DNA of 52,271 bases from Acidimicrobiia bacterium. Lineage in GTDB: Bacteria; Actinomycetota; Acidimicrobiia; Acidimicrobiales; MedAcidi-G1. Of the stretch, positions 40,382-49,841 are shown in pieces. Under the pieces are notes generated by a model. It did no database searches. It was not told the origin of the DNA and was given only the letters and a program-made list of their open reading frames with translations. The DNA lies in the NCBI GenBank assembly GCA_012959995.1, contig DUCC01000036.1:1-52271 (forward strand), in the 5' to 3' direction. A program made the translations under genes and the position numbers. Position 1 is the stretch's first letter. The number at the start of each line of letters is the position of its first letter.

Positions 40382-42031
40382 TTAAACGTAAGTGCTTCCT
40401 TTGGGGGAACCTTCGTCTTTTCGGATTTTTACGTTGACTAAGGCAGGTTTGCCCGAGGCGAAGGCTCGTTCAAGGGCGGGGCGTATTTCTTCGGGGCGTT
40501 CACAGTATTCGCCGTGCCCACCTAAGGCTTCCACCACCTTGTCGTAGCGGGTGTCGGCCAGGTCGACCGCTACCTTGCGGTCAGCCCCATACAGGCCTAC
40601 TTGAGGGCGCAACATCTGGCCCCAGGCGGCATCGTTGCCCATAATGCCCACAATGGGTAAGCCAAACCGCACCGCCGTGTCGTATTCGAAGCCGTTCAAC
40701 CCAAAAGCCCCGTCGCCGTACACAATGAGCACCCGACGATCAGGAAAAGTGTGTTGAGCGGCCAAAGCAAACGGCATACCCACCCCCAAGGTGCCTAAGG
40801 GGCCGGGGTCCATCCAACAGTTTTCTCGCAGCACCGGCACCACTTTGGCTACTTGCGCCACAATGTCGCCACCGTCGCCAATAAGAATGGTGTCTTCGTC
40901 GATGAAGTCACGTATCTCGGCGGCAAAACGCAGGGGGTCGACCGGGCTTTCATTCGACGTCAGTTGTGCTTCGAAGGTGGCGGCGATTTCGTTTTCTCGG
41001 CTACGCAAGGTGGCCGACCAGTCGCTGAAATCGGGGGCGGCACCTTGGGCCTCAAGTTCGGCCAGCAAGAGGTCGAACGAAGCCCCGATATTCCCGACGA
41101 CCGCTACCTGGGCCGACCGGTTTTGGCCAATCAGTCCGGCTTCCATTTCGAGTTGAATAATGGTGGCGTCGGCAGGTACTGAAGCGCCATAACGCAAACG
41201 AAAGTCCAGAGGTGACCCGGCCAGCAAAAACACGTCGCATTGGCTCATGGCTTCTTTGCGCACCCGGTTAAAAAACTGCCGATGGTCAGAGCGCATTTGC
41301 CCCCGCCCCATGCCGTTAAGAAACACCGGAATATTGGTGGCTTCGGCAAAACGGGTAAGTGCAGCGCTACCTTGGCTCCACTTGACCCCGGTGCCACCCA
41401 GCACCATGGGCCGTTGAGCTTGAGCCAGAACTTGGGCGGCGGCGGCAACATCAACCGGGTCAGGTACGACTTGCGGCGGAGTGGTGCGCATTTGCGGAAA
41501 ATACGTTGTTTCGATGTCGGCCGGCCCCATGAGCACATCCATGGGGATCTCTAAAAAGGCTGGCCCCGGCACTCCGGTAACGGCGGCCCGTACTGCCATC
41601 TCGATGTATTCGGGGATACGCCCGGTTTCGTAGCAGGCATCGGCCCATTTGCTAATAGGGCGAATCATGGACACGTGGTCCATTTCTTGCAATGACCCGC
41701 GCCGCATATTGTTAAATGGTCCTTGCCCGCCGATAACCAAAATGGGGCTGTTGGCCCGCCAAGCATTGGCGATGCCGGTTACCCCATCGGTAATACCCGG
41801 CCCGGCGGTGAGCACAGCACAGCCGATGCGGCCCGGGTTGAGCCGACTGTAAGCGTCGGCGGCGTGTACGGCGGCTTGTTCATGGCGTACATCTATGACC
41901 TCAATGCCTTCATCGAGGGCGCCGTCGTAGATGGGCATGATGTGCCCGCCGCTGAGGGTAAAGATCGCTCCTACCCCAGCATCGGCTAAAGCCTTCGCTG
42001 CCAACTTGCCGCCGTGGGTCATTGCCTGCAC
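40382..42031 (-). CDS. ThDP-dependent acetolactate synthase/decarboxylase-like enzyme
   Basis: A 549-aa protein. The N-terminal Pyr domain has IFTLSGGHIMPIYDGA and the activating Glu in DVRHEQAAVHAADAYSR; a middle TH3-type domain follows. The C-terminal PP domain has VYGDGAFGLNGFEYDTAV and MGNDAAWGQM (Mg/ThDP motif). It is related to IlvB and oxalyl-CoA decarboxylases, but no regulatory subunit gene lies nearby, so it is probably not the main acetolactate synthase. AAAGG lies before the ATG. It follows the pnt operon by 56 bp. Confidence 0.85.
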   Translation of the reverse strand: MQAMTHGGKLAAKALADAGVGAIFTLSGGHIMPIYDGALDEGIEVIDVRHEQAAVHAADAYSRLNPGRIGCAVLTAGPGITDGVTGIANAWRANSPILVIGGQGPFNNMRRGSLQEMDHVSMIRPISKWADACYETGRIPEYIEMAVRAAVTGVPGPAFLEIPMDVLMGPADIETTYFPQMRTTPPQVVPDPVDVAAAAQVLAQAQRPMVLGGTGVKWSQGSAALTRFAEATNIPVFLNGMGRGQMRSDHRQFFNRVRKEAMSQCDVFLLAGSPLDFRLRYGASVPADATIIQLEMEAGLIGQNRSAQVAVVGNIGASFDLLLAELEAQGAAPDFSDWSATLRSRENEIAATFEAQLTSNESPVDPLRFAAEIRDFIDEDTILIGDGGDIVAQVAKVVPVLRENCWMDPGPLGTLGVGMPFALAAQHTFPDRRVLIVYGDGAFGLNGFEYDTAVRFGLPIVGIMGNDAAWGQMLRPQVGLYGADRKVAVDLADTRYDKVVEALGGHGEYCERPEEIRPALERAFASGKPALVNVKIRKDEGSPKGSTYV

Positions 42032-42087
42032 CTTTCGTCGTGTTGCTAACGAGGGTACGCAGTAGTTGGCCGCTTAAGCCAATTGGG

Positions 42088-43464
42088 TCAGCCTTCGTTG
42101 AGGGCGGTGACGATTTCTAATACGGCTTCCCGAGCGTCAGCGAAGTAAAGCAACGCATTGTCAGCCACAAACAGCGGGTTTGAGATGCCGGCAAAACCCG
42201 GGCTAAGCGAGCGTTTGATTACCACCACGGTGCGTGAGTCGTCGACGTCCAAAATGGGCATGCCGGCAATGGGCGAGTCGGGGTCGGTGCGTGCTGCCGG
42301 GTTAACCACATCGTTGGCGCCGATGACGATGGTTACGTCGGTGCGAGCAAAGGTGGGGTTGATTTGGTCCATGTCGAAGAGCAGTTCGTAGTCGATTTCT
42401 GCTTCGGCGAGGAGCACGTTCATGTGGCCGGGCATGCGTCCCGCTACCGGGTGAATACCGAACACCACTTCAACGCCTGAGGCTTCAAGCCTGACCATGA
42501 GGTCCCGCACGGCGTGTTGGGCTTGAGCCACTGCCATACCGTAGCCGGGCACAATAACTACCCGTTCGGCGATTTCGAGCAGCATGGCTACTTCTTCACC
42601 GGAGGTTGCCGTTACTCCGTCGCCGTAGTCGTCGTCGCCCGAAGACGACCCGGTGGGCGCAGCGGTAAAGAGCACTTCGAGCAGCGAGCGGTTCATGGCT
42701 TTACACATGACTTGGGTGAGCACCAGGCCGCTGGCTCCCACCAGAGAACCGGCGATGATGAGCAGCGGATTGTCCAAAACAAACCCGGTAGTGGAGGCGG
42801 CTACCCCCGACAAAGCGTTGAGTAGGGCAATGACCACTGGCATGTCGGCCCCGCCAATGGGCACAGTGCCCAGTACGCCCAAAATGAAACCGGCGGCTAC
42901 CAACGCCCATAGCCATCCTTGGTTTTCGGGTTGCATCACCAGCAACACGGCGAGCGGTACGGCTACCAGCAGCGAAGCGGCTCGTACCAGCGAAAGGCCA
43001 GGAAACCCCGACCATCCTAGCGAACCTTTTAACTTGCCAAAAGCAATCATGGACCCAGTCAAGGTTACGGCACCTATGAACGCAGTAACGGCGGCCGCTA
43101 CCGATATTTGGGTGGTGTGGGCGTTGAGGTCTACGGCTTCGATAAACGAGGCGGCCGCTACCATCACCGAGGCTCCACCGCCGAACCCGTTGAACAGGGC
43201 CACCAATTCGGGCATGGAGGTCATCTTGACTTTGAGGGCCAGCACTGCGCCGATGGCTGTTCCGATAGCCAGCGCCAGAGCCAACATGGTGTAAGTCAAA
43301 ATGTCTTGGTTGAGTAAGGTGACCAAAACGGCCAGAAACATACCAGCGGCCCCTAAAAGGTTGCCTCGGGGGGCGGTGCGGGGCCGTCCTAAGCCTTTGA
43401 GGCCCACGATGAACAGCACTGCGGACAGCAAGTAGCCCAAGTCAATGATGTCAAGGCGACTCAT
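42088..43464 (-). CDS. pntB: NAD(P) transhydrogenase subunit beta
   Basis: A 458-aa membrane subunit. About eight or nine helices span residues 5-260, followed by the NADP-binding domain III (VVIVPGYGMAVAQAQHAVRDL, HPVAGRMPGHMNVLLAEA, DVTIVIGANDVVNPAAR, VVVIKRSLSPGFAGISNPLF). With the alpha subunits it couples hydride transfer from NADH to NADP to proton inflow, supplying NADPH. It overlaps pntAB by 4 nt. Confidence 0.96.
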   Translation of the reverse strand: MSRLDIIDLGYLLSAVLFIVGLKGLGRPRTAPRGNLLGAAGMFLAVLVTLLNQDILTYTMLALALAIGTAIGAVLALKVKMTSMPELVALFNGFGGGASVMVAAASFIEAVDLNAHTTQISVAAAVTAFIGAVTLTGSMIAFGKLKGSLGWSGFPGLSLVRAASLLVAVPLAVLLVMQPENQGWLWALVAAGFILGVLGTVPIGGADMPVVIALLNALSGVAASTTGFVLDNPLLIIAGSLVGASGLVLTQVMCKAMNRSLLEVLFTAAPTGSSSGDDDYGDGVTATSGEEVAMLLEIAERVVIVPGYGMAVAQAQHAVRDLMVRLEASGVEVVFGIHPVAGRMPGHMNVLLAEAEIDYELLFDMDQINPTFARTDVTIVIGANDVVNPAARTDPDSPIAGMPILDVDDSRTVVVIKRSLSPGFAGISNPLFVADNALLYFADAREAVLEIVTALNEG

Positions 43465-43751
43465 GATCGGTTCTTCTTTCGCCCGGCAAACATAGCGAGC
43501 ATGCGGTTGGTGACTAAAAAGCCGCCCACCACGTTGATGGTGGCCAAGGTGACCGCCACGAAACCCAAGGTGGTGGTGAGCACCGAGTGGTCGGTGCCGG
43601 CAGAAACAAGGGCCCCGATAAGGGTGATGCCAGAAATAGCGTTTGACCCCGACATGAGCGGGGTATGCAAGGTGGCGGGCACCTTAGAAATAAGTTCCAT
43701 GCCTAAGAACACGGCCAGAACAAACAGGGTGAGAGCAATAAGCAAGGTCAT
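43461..43751 (-). CDS. pntAB: NAD(P) transhydrogenase alpha subunit, membrane part
   Basis: A 96-aa membrane protein of three helices with LFVLAVFLGMELISKVPATLHTPLMSGSNAISGITLIGAL, the conserved alpha2 sequence forming part of the proton channel. Four-nucleotide overlaps on both sides couple it to pntAA and pntB. Confidence 0.95.
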   Translation of the reverse strand: MTLLIALTLFVLAVFLGMELISKVPATLHTPLMSGSNAISGITLIGALVSAGTDHSVLTTTLGFVAVTLATINVVGGFLVTNRMLAMFAGRKKNRS

Positions 43752-44878
43752 GAGGCCACCTCGGGGTTAGTTGCTGAGGCAAGGTTTTGTTGTACTCGTT
43801 GGTGCACTATTTCTCCACCGATGGCTACCAGCATGGGTTCGATCACATCGTCTTTTCGGTCGATGGTCAACGACCCTTCGTTGTTGAGCATGCGCACCAG
43901 GTTGACCATGTTGTTGGCAAACATGCGAGAGGCTGAGAGTGCCATACCGGAGGCCAAGTTGGTGGGGCCTAAAATGGTGACCCCTTGGTGTTCGACTTCT
44001 TGGTCGGCTTGGGTGTAACTGCAGTTGCCGCCGCGTTGGGCGGAGAGGTCTACTAGCAAAGACCCGGGTTTCATTGCGTCGACCATGGTTTCGGTTACCA
44101 GAATGGGACTGCGGGCTCCGGGGATGGCGGCCGCCGTGAAGACAATGTCGGCTTCGGCAAGGTGCGGGGTGAGGCCGGCTTGGTTGCGGGCGTTTTGTTG
44201 GTCTCGGGTTTCTTCGCCTTCCGGGCTTTCGATTTTGATGGAGCGTGCCCCTAAGGATCTAATTTGTTCTCGGGCTTCGGGGCGAATATCGAAGCCCTCT
44301 ACGGTGGCGCCCAGTCGGCGGGCAATGGCTATGGCTTGCAAACCAGCTACGCCAGCGCCCAGCACCACAATTTTTGCTGGCGGGATGGTTCCGGCGGCGG
44401 TAATGAGCAGCGGAAAAAGTTTGGGGTGGCGTTCGGCTGCCATAAGCACCGCTTGAAAACCCACCACGGTGGCCATAGAAGACAAAACGTCTACGGCTTG
44501 GGCACGGGTGCTGCGCGGTACCAAGTCGAGAGAGATTACGGCAGCGCCGGTGGCGGCTACTGCTTGGGCTTGGGTGGCGTCCCATACCGGGTCAAAAAGA
44601 CCAATGACTAAGTGGTCGCTGGTGAGGGCAGTGAGTTCTTGGCCAGAGAGATCGCCTACGGTAAGCACCACGCCTTGGTCGCCGAGGGTGCTCGTCAAAT
44701 CTGGAGTGACGGTGGCGCCGGCTTCTTGGTACTGATCGTCGTAAAACCCTGCGTTTTGTCCGGCTCCGGTTTGAACAAACACTTGATGACCGTCGGCCAG
44801 CAAGTTCTGTACTGCTTCTGGGGTGGAGGCCACGCGTCGTTCTTCGGCCCCCGCTTCGTTTATAACGGCTATCCTCAC
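43748..44878 (-). CDS. pntAA: NAD(P) transhydrogenase alpha subunit, NAD-binding part
   Basis: 376 aa from a GTG, related to alanine dehydrogenase. It shows MRIAVINEAGAEERRVASTPE, the NAD fold KIVVLGAGVAGLQAIAIARRLGA, AEADIVFTAAAIPGARSPILVTETMV and LVDLSAQRGGN. It forms the soluble domain I that binds NAD(H). AAAGG lies upstream of the GTG. The alpha subunit is split into pntAA and pntAB, as in most actinobacteria and alphaproteobacteria. Confidence 0.95.
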   Translation of the reverse strand: MRIAVINEAGAEERRVASTPEAVQNLLADGHQVFVQTGAGQNAGFYDDQYQEAGATVTPDLTSTLGDQGVVLTVGDLSGQELTALTSDHLVIGLFDPVWDATQAQAVAATGAAVISLDLVPRSTRAQAVDVLSSMATVVGFQAVLMAAERHPKLFPLLITAAGTIPPAKIVVLGAGVAGLQAIAIARRLGATVEGFDIRPEAREQIRSLGARSIKIESPEGEETRDQQNARNQAGLTPHLAEADIVFTAAAIPGARSPILVTETMVDAMKPGSLLVDLSAQRGGNCSYTQADQEVEHQGVTILGPTNLASGMALSASRMFANNMVNLVRMLNNEGSLTIDRKDDVIEPMLVAIGGEIVHQRVQQNLASATNPEVAS

Positions 44879-44980
44879 AGTGAACCTTTCGCCAACAGAC
44901 TGGTTTTACCTCTCCCGAGGTTAACGGTGTTAGGCGAGGCAGCAACGGGCGTGTGACACTTCTGACTACGCTCTTTATTT

Positions 44981-46975
44981 ATGAACGAACCTCTGTCTTC
45001 GCAAAGTGTGCGAACCCGTTTGGCTTTGTCGGCGTTTTTGCTACTTTTTGTGGAGTTGGCTTTGATTCGTTGGTTGGGGGCCAACGTTGTTTATTTGGCT
45101 TATTTTTCTAATTTTGTTTTGGTGGGGAGTTTTTTAGGTATTGGTTTAGGTTTTCTTTGGGCGGGACGATTTGATTTTCGATTGTTTCCGTGGTCGCCGT
45201 TGGTTTTAGCGGCTTTTGTTGTCTTTGTTCGTTTGGCTGATGTCAGCATCGAAGTTGGAGGGTCAAACCTTATTTTCTTTGCTGATCAACGACCGGTGGG
45301 TCCGCCTCGTTGGTTGATTCTTACCGTTATTTTTATGGCCGTGGCGGTCATTGTGGCTTGCCTAGCTGATGGTTTAGCTCGGTATTTTTCGTTGCTGACG
45401 CCGTTGGATGCTTACCGGTGGGATCTCATCGGCTCTATTGCTGGCGTGGTGGGGTTTTCGGTGCTCTCATTTTTGGGAGCCCCGCCGGTGGTATGGGGGT
45501 TAGTTGCCGGTGGTTTGCTCTTAGCGCTCTTGCATGGTTCCGATTGGCGCACTACGGCGCTTCGGGTCGCTGCGGTGTTGCTGTTGGTGGGGATTCTGGG
45601 TGCCGAGTCAACGGGGGAAGACAAGGCGTGGTCCCCGTATTACGCCTTATCTTGGACAGCCAGCCCGTTTGGCGGAATCATCATGCACATCAACGATGTG
45701 GCCACCTGGGCACAAGCCCCGGCTGGCGACATGACCGGCTACGCCTTTGCTCACGACATGCGGGCGGCCGATACCCCGGGCGAGGTCCTGATTATTGGTG
45801 CGGGGTCTGGCAACGATGTGGCAGAAGCGTTGGCTCGCGGCGCTACCCGGGTTGATGCCGTAGAGATTGACCCAGAGATTTACCAAATTGCCCGAGACAC
45901 CCACCCGGATAACCCATATGCCGACCCTCGGGTGTTTGTCCATATCGATGATGGTCGAGCTTTTTTAGAGGGCACCGACCGAAAGTGGGACATGATTTTA
46001 CTAGCGCTGCCTGATTCATTGACGGTGGTTTTGGGTCAAGGGTCAGTGCGTTTGGAGAGCTACTTGTTTACCGAAGAAGCGGTGGCTGCTTATCACGATC
46101 ATTTACGTGCTGACGGCACTTTTACTATGTACAACTTCATGCGTGAGGGGTGGCTGGTTGATCGTTACGCCGGCACTTTGGCCGCCGAGTTTGCGCAACC
46201 TCCTTGCGTGATTGACCCACAAGCGGATTTTCTTTCCGTGTTGCTCGTGGCGGACGACCCATCTGCTTTGACCTGCCCGGCGGAGACTGCTTGGGTGCCG
46301 GCGGCGGATCAACCGGCTCCAGTTTCTGATGATCGGCCGTTTCCTTATTTACGTACGGCACACATTCCTGGGTTTTATTTGTTGACCATTGGTTTAATGC
46401 TGGGCCTTTCGGCGTTGGCGGTGCGAGCGGTCGCTGGCCCGCTAAGTGGTATGCGACGCCAAGCGGACGTGTTCTTTATGGGTTTGGCTTTTTTGTTGTT
46501 GGAAACCAAAAATGTGGTGCAGTTCGCTTTGTTGTTTGGCACTACTTGGTTTGTTAATGCTTTAGTGTTTGTCAGTTTGTTGGGCTCGGTGTTGGCTGCC
46601 GTTGAGGTGACGCGCCGGGTGAAATTTAAAAACCCTCGACTTCTTTATGTCTTGCTGGCGGGGACGCTGGTTTTGAATTGGGTGGTCCCTGCTGGCTGGT
46701 TGCTGTCTTTAGGCCCAATGCTGCGTTTACTGGCGGGCGGCGGGGTGGCTTTTCTACCAGTGTTTGTAGCCAACCTTATTTTCGCTGACCGGTTCCGTGA
46801 CGAAAAAGAACCAACCCTGGCCTTTGGCGCCAACTTGTTAGGGGCAGTGGTTGGTGGCTTATTGGAATACGTCGCTTTGCTCACCGGTTACCGAGCCTTG
46901 TTGCTTATCGTCGCCGCAGCGTATGTTCTGGCTTTATTGACCGCCCAAAAGCCTCTCCTCTCGCATTCAGAGTGA
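44981..46975 (+). CDS. Membrane-embedded spermidine-synthase-like protein
   Basis: A 664-aa protein. About seven N-terminal helices (residues 14-215) are followed by a Rossmann methyltransferase/aminopropyltransferase domain (about 260-420: VLIIGAGSGNDVAEALARGA, VDAVEIDPEIYQIARD, DDGRAFLEGTDRKWDMI, SYLFTEEAV). Six more helices follow to the C terminus. The SpeE-type catalytic Asp position reads LALPD. Such fusions are common in bacteria, but their substrate is not established. They may modify a lipid or act in the membrane rather than make spermidine. Codon use is T-richer than in neighbouring genes. Confidence 0.85.
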   Translation: MNEPLSSQSVRTRLALSAFLLLFVELALIRWLGANVVYLAYFSNFVLVGSFLGIGLGFLWAGRFDFRLFPWSPLVLAAFVVFVRLADVSIEVGGSNLIFFADQRPVGPPRWLILTVIFMAVAVIVACLADGLARYFSLLTPLDAYRWDLIGSIAGVVGFSVLSFLGAPPVVWGLVAGGLLLALLHGSDWRTTALRVAAVLLLVGILGAESTGEDKAWSPYYALSWTASPFGGIIMHINDVATWAQAPAGDMTGYAFAHDMRAADTPGEVLIIGAGSGNDVAEALARGATRVDAVEIDPEIYQIARDTHPDNPYADPRVFVHIDDGRAFLEGTDRKWDMILLALPDSLTVVLGQGSVRLESYLFTEEAVAAYHDHLRADGTFTMYNFMREGWLVDRYAGTLAAEFAQPPCVIDPQADFLSVLLVADDPSALTCPAETAWVPAADQPAPVSDDRPFPYLRTAHIPGFYLLTIGLMLGLSALAVRAVAGPLSGMRRQADVFFMGLAFLLLETKNVVQFALLFGTTWFVNALVFVSLLGSVLAAVEVTRRVKFKNPRLLYVLLAGTLVLNWVVPAGWLLSLGPMLRLLAGGGVAFLPVFVANLIFADRFRDEKEPTLAFGANLLGAVVGGLLEYVALLTGYRALLLIVAAAYVLALLTAQKPLLSHSE

Positions 46976-47071
46976 CATTTCCTTTAGTATTTTTTATTCA
47001 TCCACGTCTTTGGGCATTGTCTCCGGTAGCGTCGCTGGAGGTCTTTATTCCCTTTAGAACCGACGGCGGCA

Positions 47072-48775
47072 ATGAACCACACCGACTATTATTTGTATCG
47101 CTGGCAACTTGAGGCTTTGGTGAGTTGGCTGCGTTGTGGACGCAGTGGCATTGTCGAGGCGGTCACCGGGTCTGGTAAAACTAATGTGGCTTTAGCGGCC
47201 GCTGCCGATGCCCACCGTCGCGGTTTGTTTGTTTTGGTGGTGGTGCCGAGTCGAGTGCTGATGAACCAGTGGACTGCTCGTTTGCACGAGTTTTTGCCCC
47301 AATGCCGCATCGGTCGTTTGGGCGACACTTTTACTGACCAGGTCAAAGACTGCGACATTTTGGTCACCACCCGGCATTCGGCGAGCGCCAAAAAACCTTT
47401 GCCTCCTACTGATGCAGGGGGCTTGATTATTGCCGATGAATGCCACGGTTTCGGTGGCGCAACCTTGCGTAAGTCACTTATTCATGAATACCAGGAACGC
47501 CTGGGGCTCACCGCTACTTTGGAGCGTTCCGACGAAGCGGTGGAAAAAACTTTGATCCCATTTTTTGGTGGGGTGTGTTACCGCTACGGGTTTGGCCAAG
47601 CCATAAGCGACGGTGTGTGTGCGCAACCTCGGGTGGCTTTTGCGGCGGTGCCGTTGGCCGACGATGAACGCTCCGAGTACGACGCTATTGAAGCTTCGCT
47701 GGTCCATGCCCGCCAAACCTTGCGGGACGTACCCAACATGCCGCAAGATTCTTTTGGCGATTTTTTGGCGGCCGTAAGTTACTTGGCAGAAAACGATGGC
47801 GGCCCGCATGGCAAGGCAGCCACTATTTACCTAGAGGCGTTTAGCAAGCGCCGAGAAATCGTGGCGACCAGCCGCACCAAATACGAGGTGCTCAGCAACT
47901 TCGCTCCCATTATTCAAGATTCAGCCGGCACGCTGCTCTTTACTCAAACTGTTAAAGCCGCCAACCACGCCATCAACCGGTTGGACCCGCTTTTGGGCAT
48001 CGACATCATTACCGGAGCTACCAGTAGAGGTGACCGGGAACGTATTTTGGGGGCGCTTCGAGAGGGCACCTTGGATGCGGTGGCTGCACCTCGGGTGCTT
48101 GATGAAGGCATTGACGTGCCGGACGCCAACTTGGGCATTGTTATTAGCGCGAGCCGTACCCGGCGGCAGATGATTCAACGCATGGGCCGCATTTTGCGTC
48201 GCAAGCCGTTGGGTAGTGGCGCTCGTTTTGTCATTTTGTACGCCAGCGACACGTTGGAAGACCCTTCGGCCAACGAGCGTGACGGCTTCATGGAAGAGAT
48301 GGAAGACATCAGCGAATCGTCGCATGTGTTTGGTGCGGGCCAACACGACAAGTTGGGCAAGTTTTTAGATTACACCGGGCCGAAAAAACTTATTGAGCCC
48401 AAAACGGTGGGTCCGATGTCTTCGTTGGATGATTTGCCGGCTCGTTTGGATGACATTGCTCGCTACGCATGGTTGAGCTTTTTGTCTTGGCCGGAGGTCA
48501 CCGAGTCTCATGAAGAGATTTGGGCCACTAATTCTATTGGCGCTTACGAAGCCCCGTACCTTGATTTTAAGGTACAAGAATTGCCCGAGATCACTAAAGA
48601 GCGGGCTAAACGAACCAAAGACACTCGACTTTCCACCGGCGAAAACCCGGTCAGGCTGTTGAAACACCCCGATGGTTTTGTGCTGCAATGCACCGGGTGC
48701 GAAGCTTTGTCGGACGTCACCCCTTTCCGTTGGAAGGCTTTAGAAGCCACCGTGGAATGCAGTTGCTTGTGGTGA
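47072..48775 (+). CDS. SF2 DNA/RNA helicase (XPB/type-III-Res like) with C-terminal Cys pairs
   Basis: A 567-aa superfamily 2 helicase. It shows Walker A AVTGSGKT (GSGKT 33-37), VVPSRVLMNQW, motif II DECHGF (121-126), GLTATLE (motif III), DAVAAPRVLDEGIDVPDANLGIV and motif VI QRMGRILRRK. The last 30 residues hold Cys540, Cys543, Cys563 and Cys565 (C-T-G-C and E-C-S-C-L-W), a probable zinc ribbon. No nuclease domain is seen. The 3' end lies in a 38-bp sequence that recurs twice nearby, once inverted directly after the stop. Confidence 0.88.
   Translation: MNHTDYYLYRWQLEALVSWLRCGRSGIVEAVTGSGKTNVALAAAADAHRRGLFVLVVVPSRVLMNQWTARLHEFLPQCRIGRLGDTFTDQVKDCDILVTTRHSASAKKPLPPTDAGGLIIADECHGFGGATLRKSLIHEYQERLGLTATLERSDEAVEKTLIPFFGGVCYRYGFGQAISDGVCAQPRVAFAAVPLADDERSEYDAIEASLVHARQTLRDVPNMPQDSFGDFLAAVSYLAENDGGPHGKAATIYLEAFSKRREIVATSRTKYEVLSNFAPIIQDSAGTLLFTQTVKAANHAINRLDPLLGIDIITGATSRGDRERILGALREGTLDAVAAPRVLDEGIDVPDANLGIVISASRTRRQMIQRMGRILRRKPLGSGARFVILYASDTLEDPSANERDGFMEEMEDISESSHVFGAGQHDKLGKFLDYTGPKKLIEPKTVGPMSSLDDLPARLDDIARYAWLSFLSWPEVTESHEEIWATNSIGAYEAPYLDFKVQELPEITKERAKRTKDTRLSTGENPVRLLKHPDGFVLQCTGCEALSDVTPFRWKALEATVECSCLW
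48734..48771 (+). repeat. 38-bp repeat copy A (3' end of the helicase gene)
   Basis: Encodes KALEATVECSCL at the helicase C terminus. It matches copy B (48788-48825, inverted) at 31 of 38 positions and copy C (52140-52177) at 33 of 38. Together with copy B it makes a long imperfect hairpin with a 16-nt loop that contains the helicase stop codon and may end transcription. Confidence 0.8.
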
Positions 48776-48787
48776 TAATTTAGAAAG

Positions 48788-48825
48788 CACAAACAACTGC
48801 ACTCCACCGGTGCCTCTAAGGCCTT
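48788..48825 (-). repeat. 38-bp repeat copy B, inverted
   Basis: Read on the minus strand it encodes KALEAPVECSCL, preceded in frame by APREYRM. It lies 16 bp after copy A in the opposite direction. There is no stop codon after it because it runs straight into the reverse of copy A. Confidence 0.8.
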
Positions 48826-48847
48826 CATACGGTACTCTCGCGGAGCG

Positions 48848-48876
48848 TTGACCATGTTGAAGACTCGCTATAAAAT
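48848..48876 (+). promoter_or_regulatory. Near-consensus promoter of the desaturase-TetR pair
   Basis: TTGACC (48848-48853), a 17-bp spacer and TAAAAT (48871-48876) form a strong sigma-70-type promoter. An AAGGAAG ribosome binding site follows 4 nt before the ATG at 48891. This SD-led arrangement contrasts with the leaderless style of several other genes here. Confidence 0.6.
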
Positions 48877-48890
48877 AATAAGGAAGTTCA

Positions 48891-49841
48891 ATGAACACAC
48901 CAAGAGATCTAACCAGCGAACCTCTCGTCGGGGTTGAGCGCCTGCACTACGAACGGTCGGTTGTCACGCCATACACCACAGCGTTTGGTTGGCGAAGCCT
49001 GTTCAACGCTGTCTGGCCGATGGTCGGATGGGTCAGCGTAGTAGCGGCCTACCGAGCGGACAAGATTCCGCTGTTGGCGGGCATAGTGCTGGCGGCCGTG
49101 TTCTTGCAAGCGTTCTACATGCCAGTACACGAGGCCGTCCACCGGACCATCTCAGCGGGACGACAGAACCTTGTGTGGATCGACCGGGCCGTGGGCTCGG
49201 TCTGTGCTTTCATGATCTCCGCCAGTTTCGTCGAGCATCGCCACACACACCTCCTTCATCACACACATGCGAACGAGGACGCTGATCCCGATTTTCTCAA
49301 CGCAAAGGGGTCGCCCCTCATAGTTGCAGCACGCACTGCGACGGCGGCACTCCTCTACCTTGTGTTGCCGGTCCTGACGGTAGTTCCTGGAGGCAGACAC
49401 CTTCTCTTCGGGCTCCAGGATCGCCTCAAAGCGATGGACACGTTTCGGTCACGTGATGCGAAGCGTGGCGCAACCTTGGTCGCCTGGGGCCACATCGTTC
49501 TGTTGGCGACGACAACGCTGGCCGGGTTTGCGGTTGAGGCCTGGTTACTGTTCTACGTTCCGATCTGGATCGGGCGAGTCTGGCTTTCGCTAGTCTTCGC
49601 TTGGTTGCCACATCATCCCCACAGCGAGGTCGGCCGTTATCGCGACACCCGGGTGTTCACGTTCTTCGCCAGCAACTTTTTGATTCGTGGCCACGACTAC
49701 CATCTGATTCATCATCTGTTTCCCCGCGTGCCGCATTACAAGCTCCGCTCGGTGTGGCGGGACATAGCCCCGCACCTGGTCGTTCAGGGGGCGAGAATCG
49801 AAGGCACCGCGGCACGCAAACTGGGGATCGCTCCGCAGTGA
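48891..49841 (+). CDS. Membrane fatty acid desaturase
   Basis: A 316-aa integral-membrane di-iron desaturase/hydroxylase with the three histidine boxes: HEAVH (80-84), HRHTHLLHH (116-124) and HDYHLIHHLF (268-277), plus an extra HHPH (241-244). Four hydrophobic segments lie between them. It inserts a double bond or hydroxyl into a lipid chain, carotenoid or similar substrate, and the exact substrate is open. Third codon positions use G and A more than the C-rich neighbours, which suggests acquisition. The stop overlaps the tetR start by 4 nt (GTGA). Confidence 0.88.
   Translation: MNTPRDLTSEPLVGVERLHYERSVVTPYTTAFGWRSLFNAVWPMVGWVSVVAAYRADKIPLLAGIVLAAVFLQAFYMPVHEAVHRTISAGRQNLVWIDRAVGSVCAFMISASFVEHRHTHLLHHTHANEDADPDFLNAKGSPLIVAARTATAALLYLVLPVLTVVPGGRHLLFGLQDRLKAMDTFRSRDAKRGATLVAWGHIVLLATTTLAGFAVEAWLLFYVPIWIGRVWLSLVFAWLPHHPHSEVGRYRDTRVFTFFASNFLIRGHDYHLIHHLFPRVPHYKLRSVWRDIAPHLVVQGARIEGTAARKLGIAPQ

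Noticed and set aside
42653-43294. 213-codon plus-strand frame opposite pntB
   Set aside because: No protein-like motifs; it lies wholly inside a clearly real gene on the other strand.
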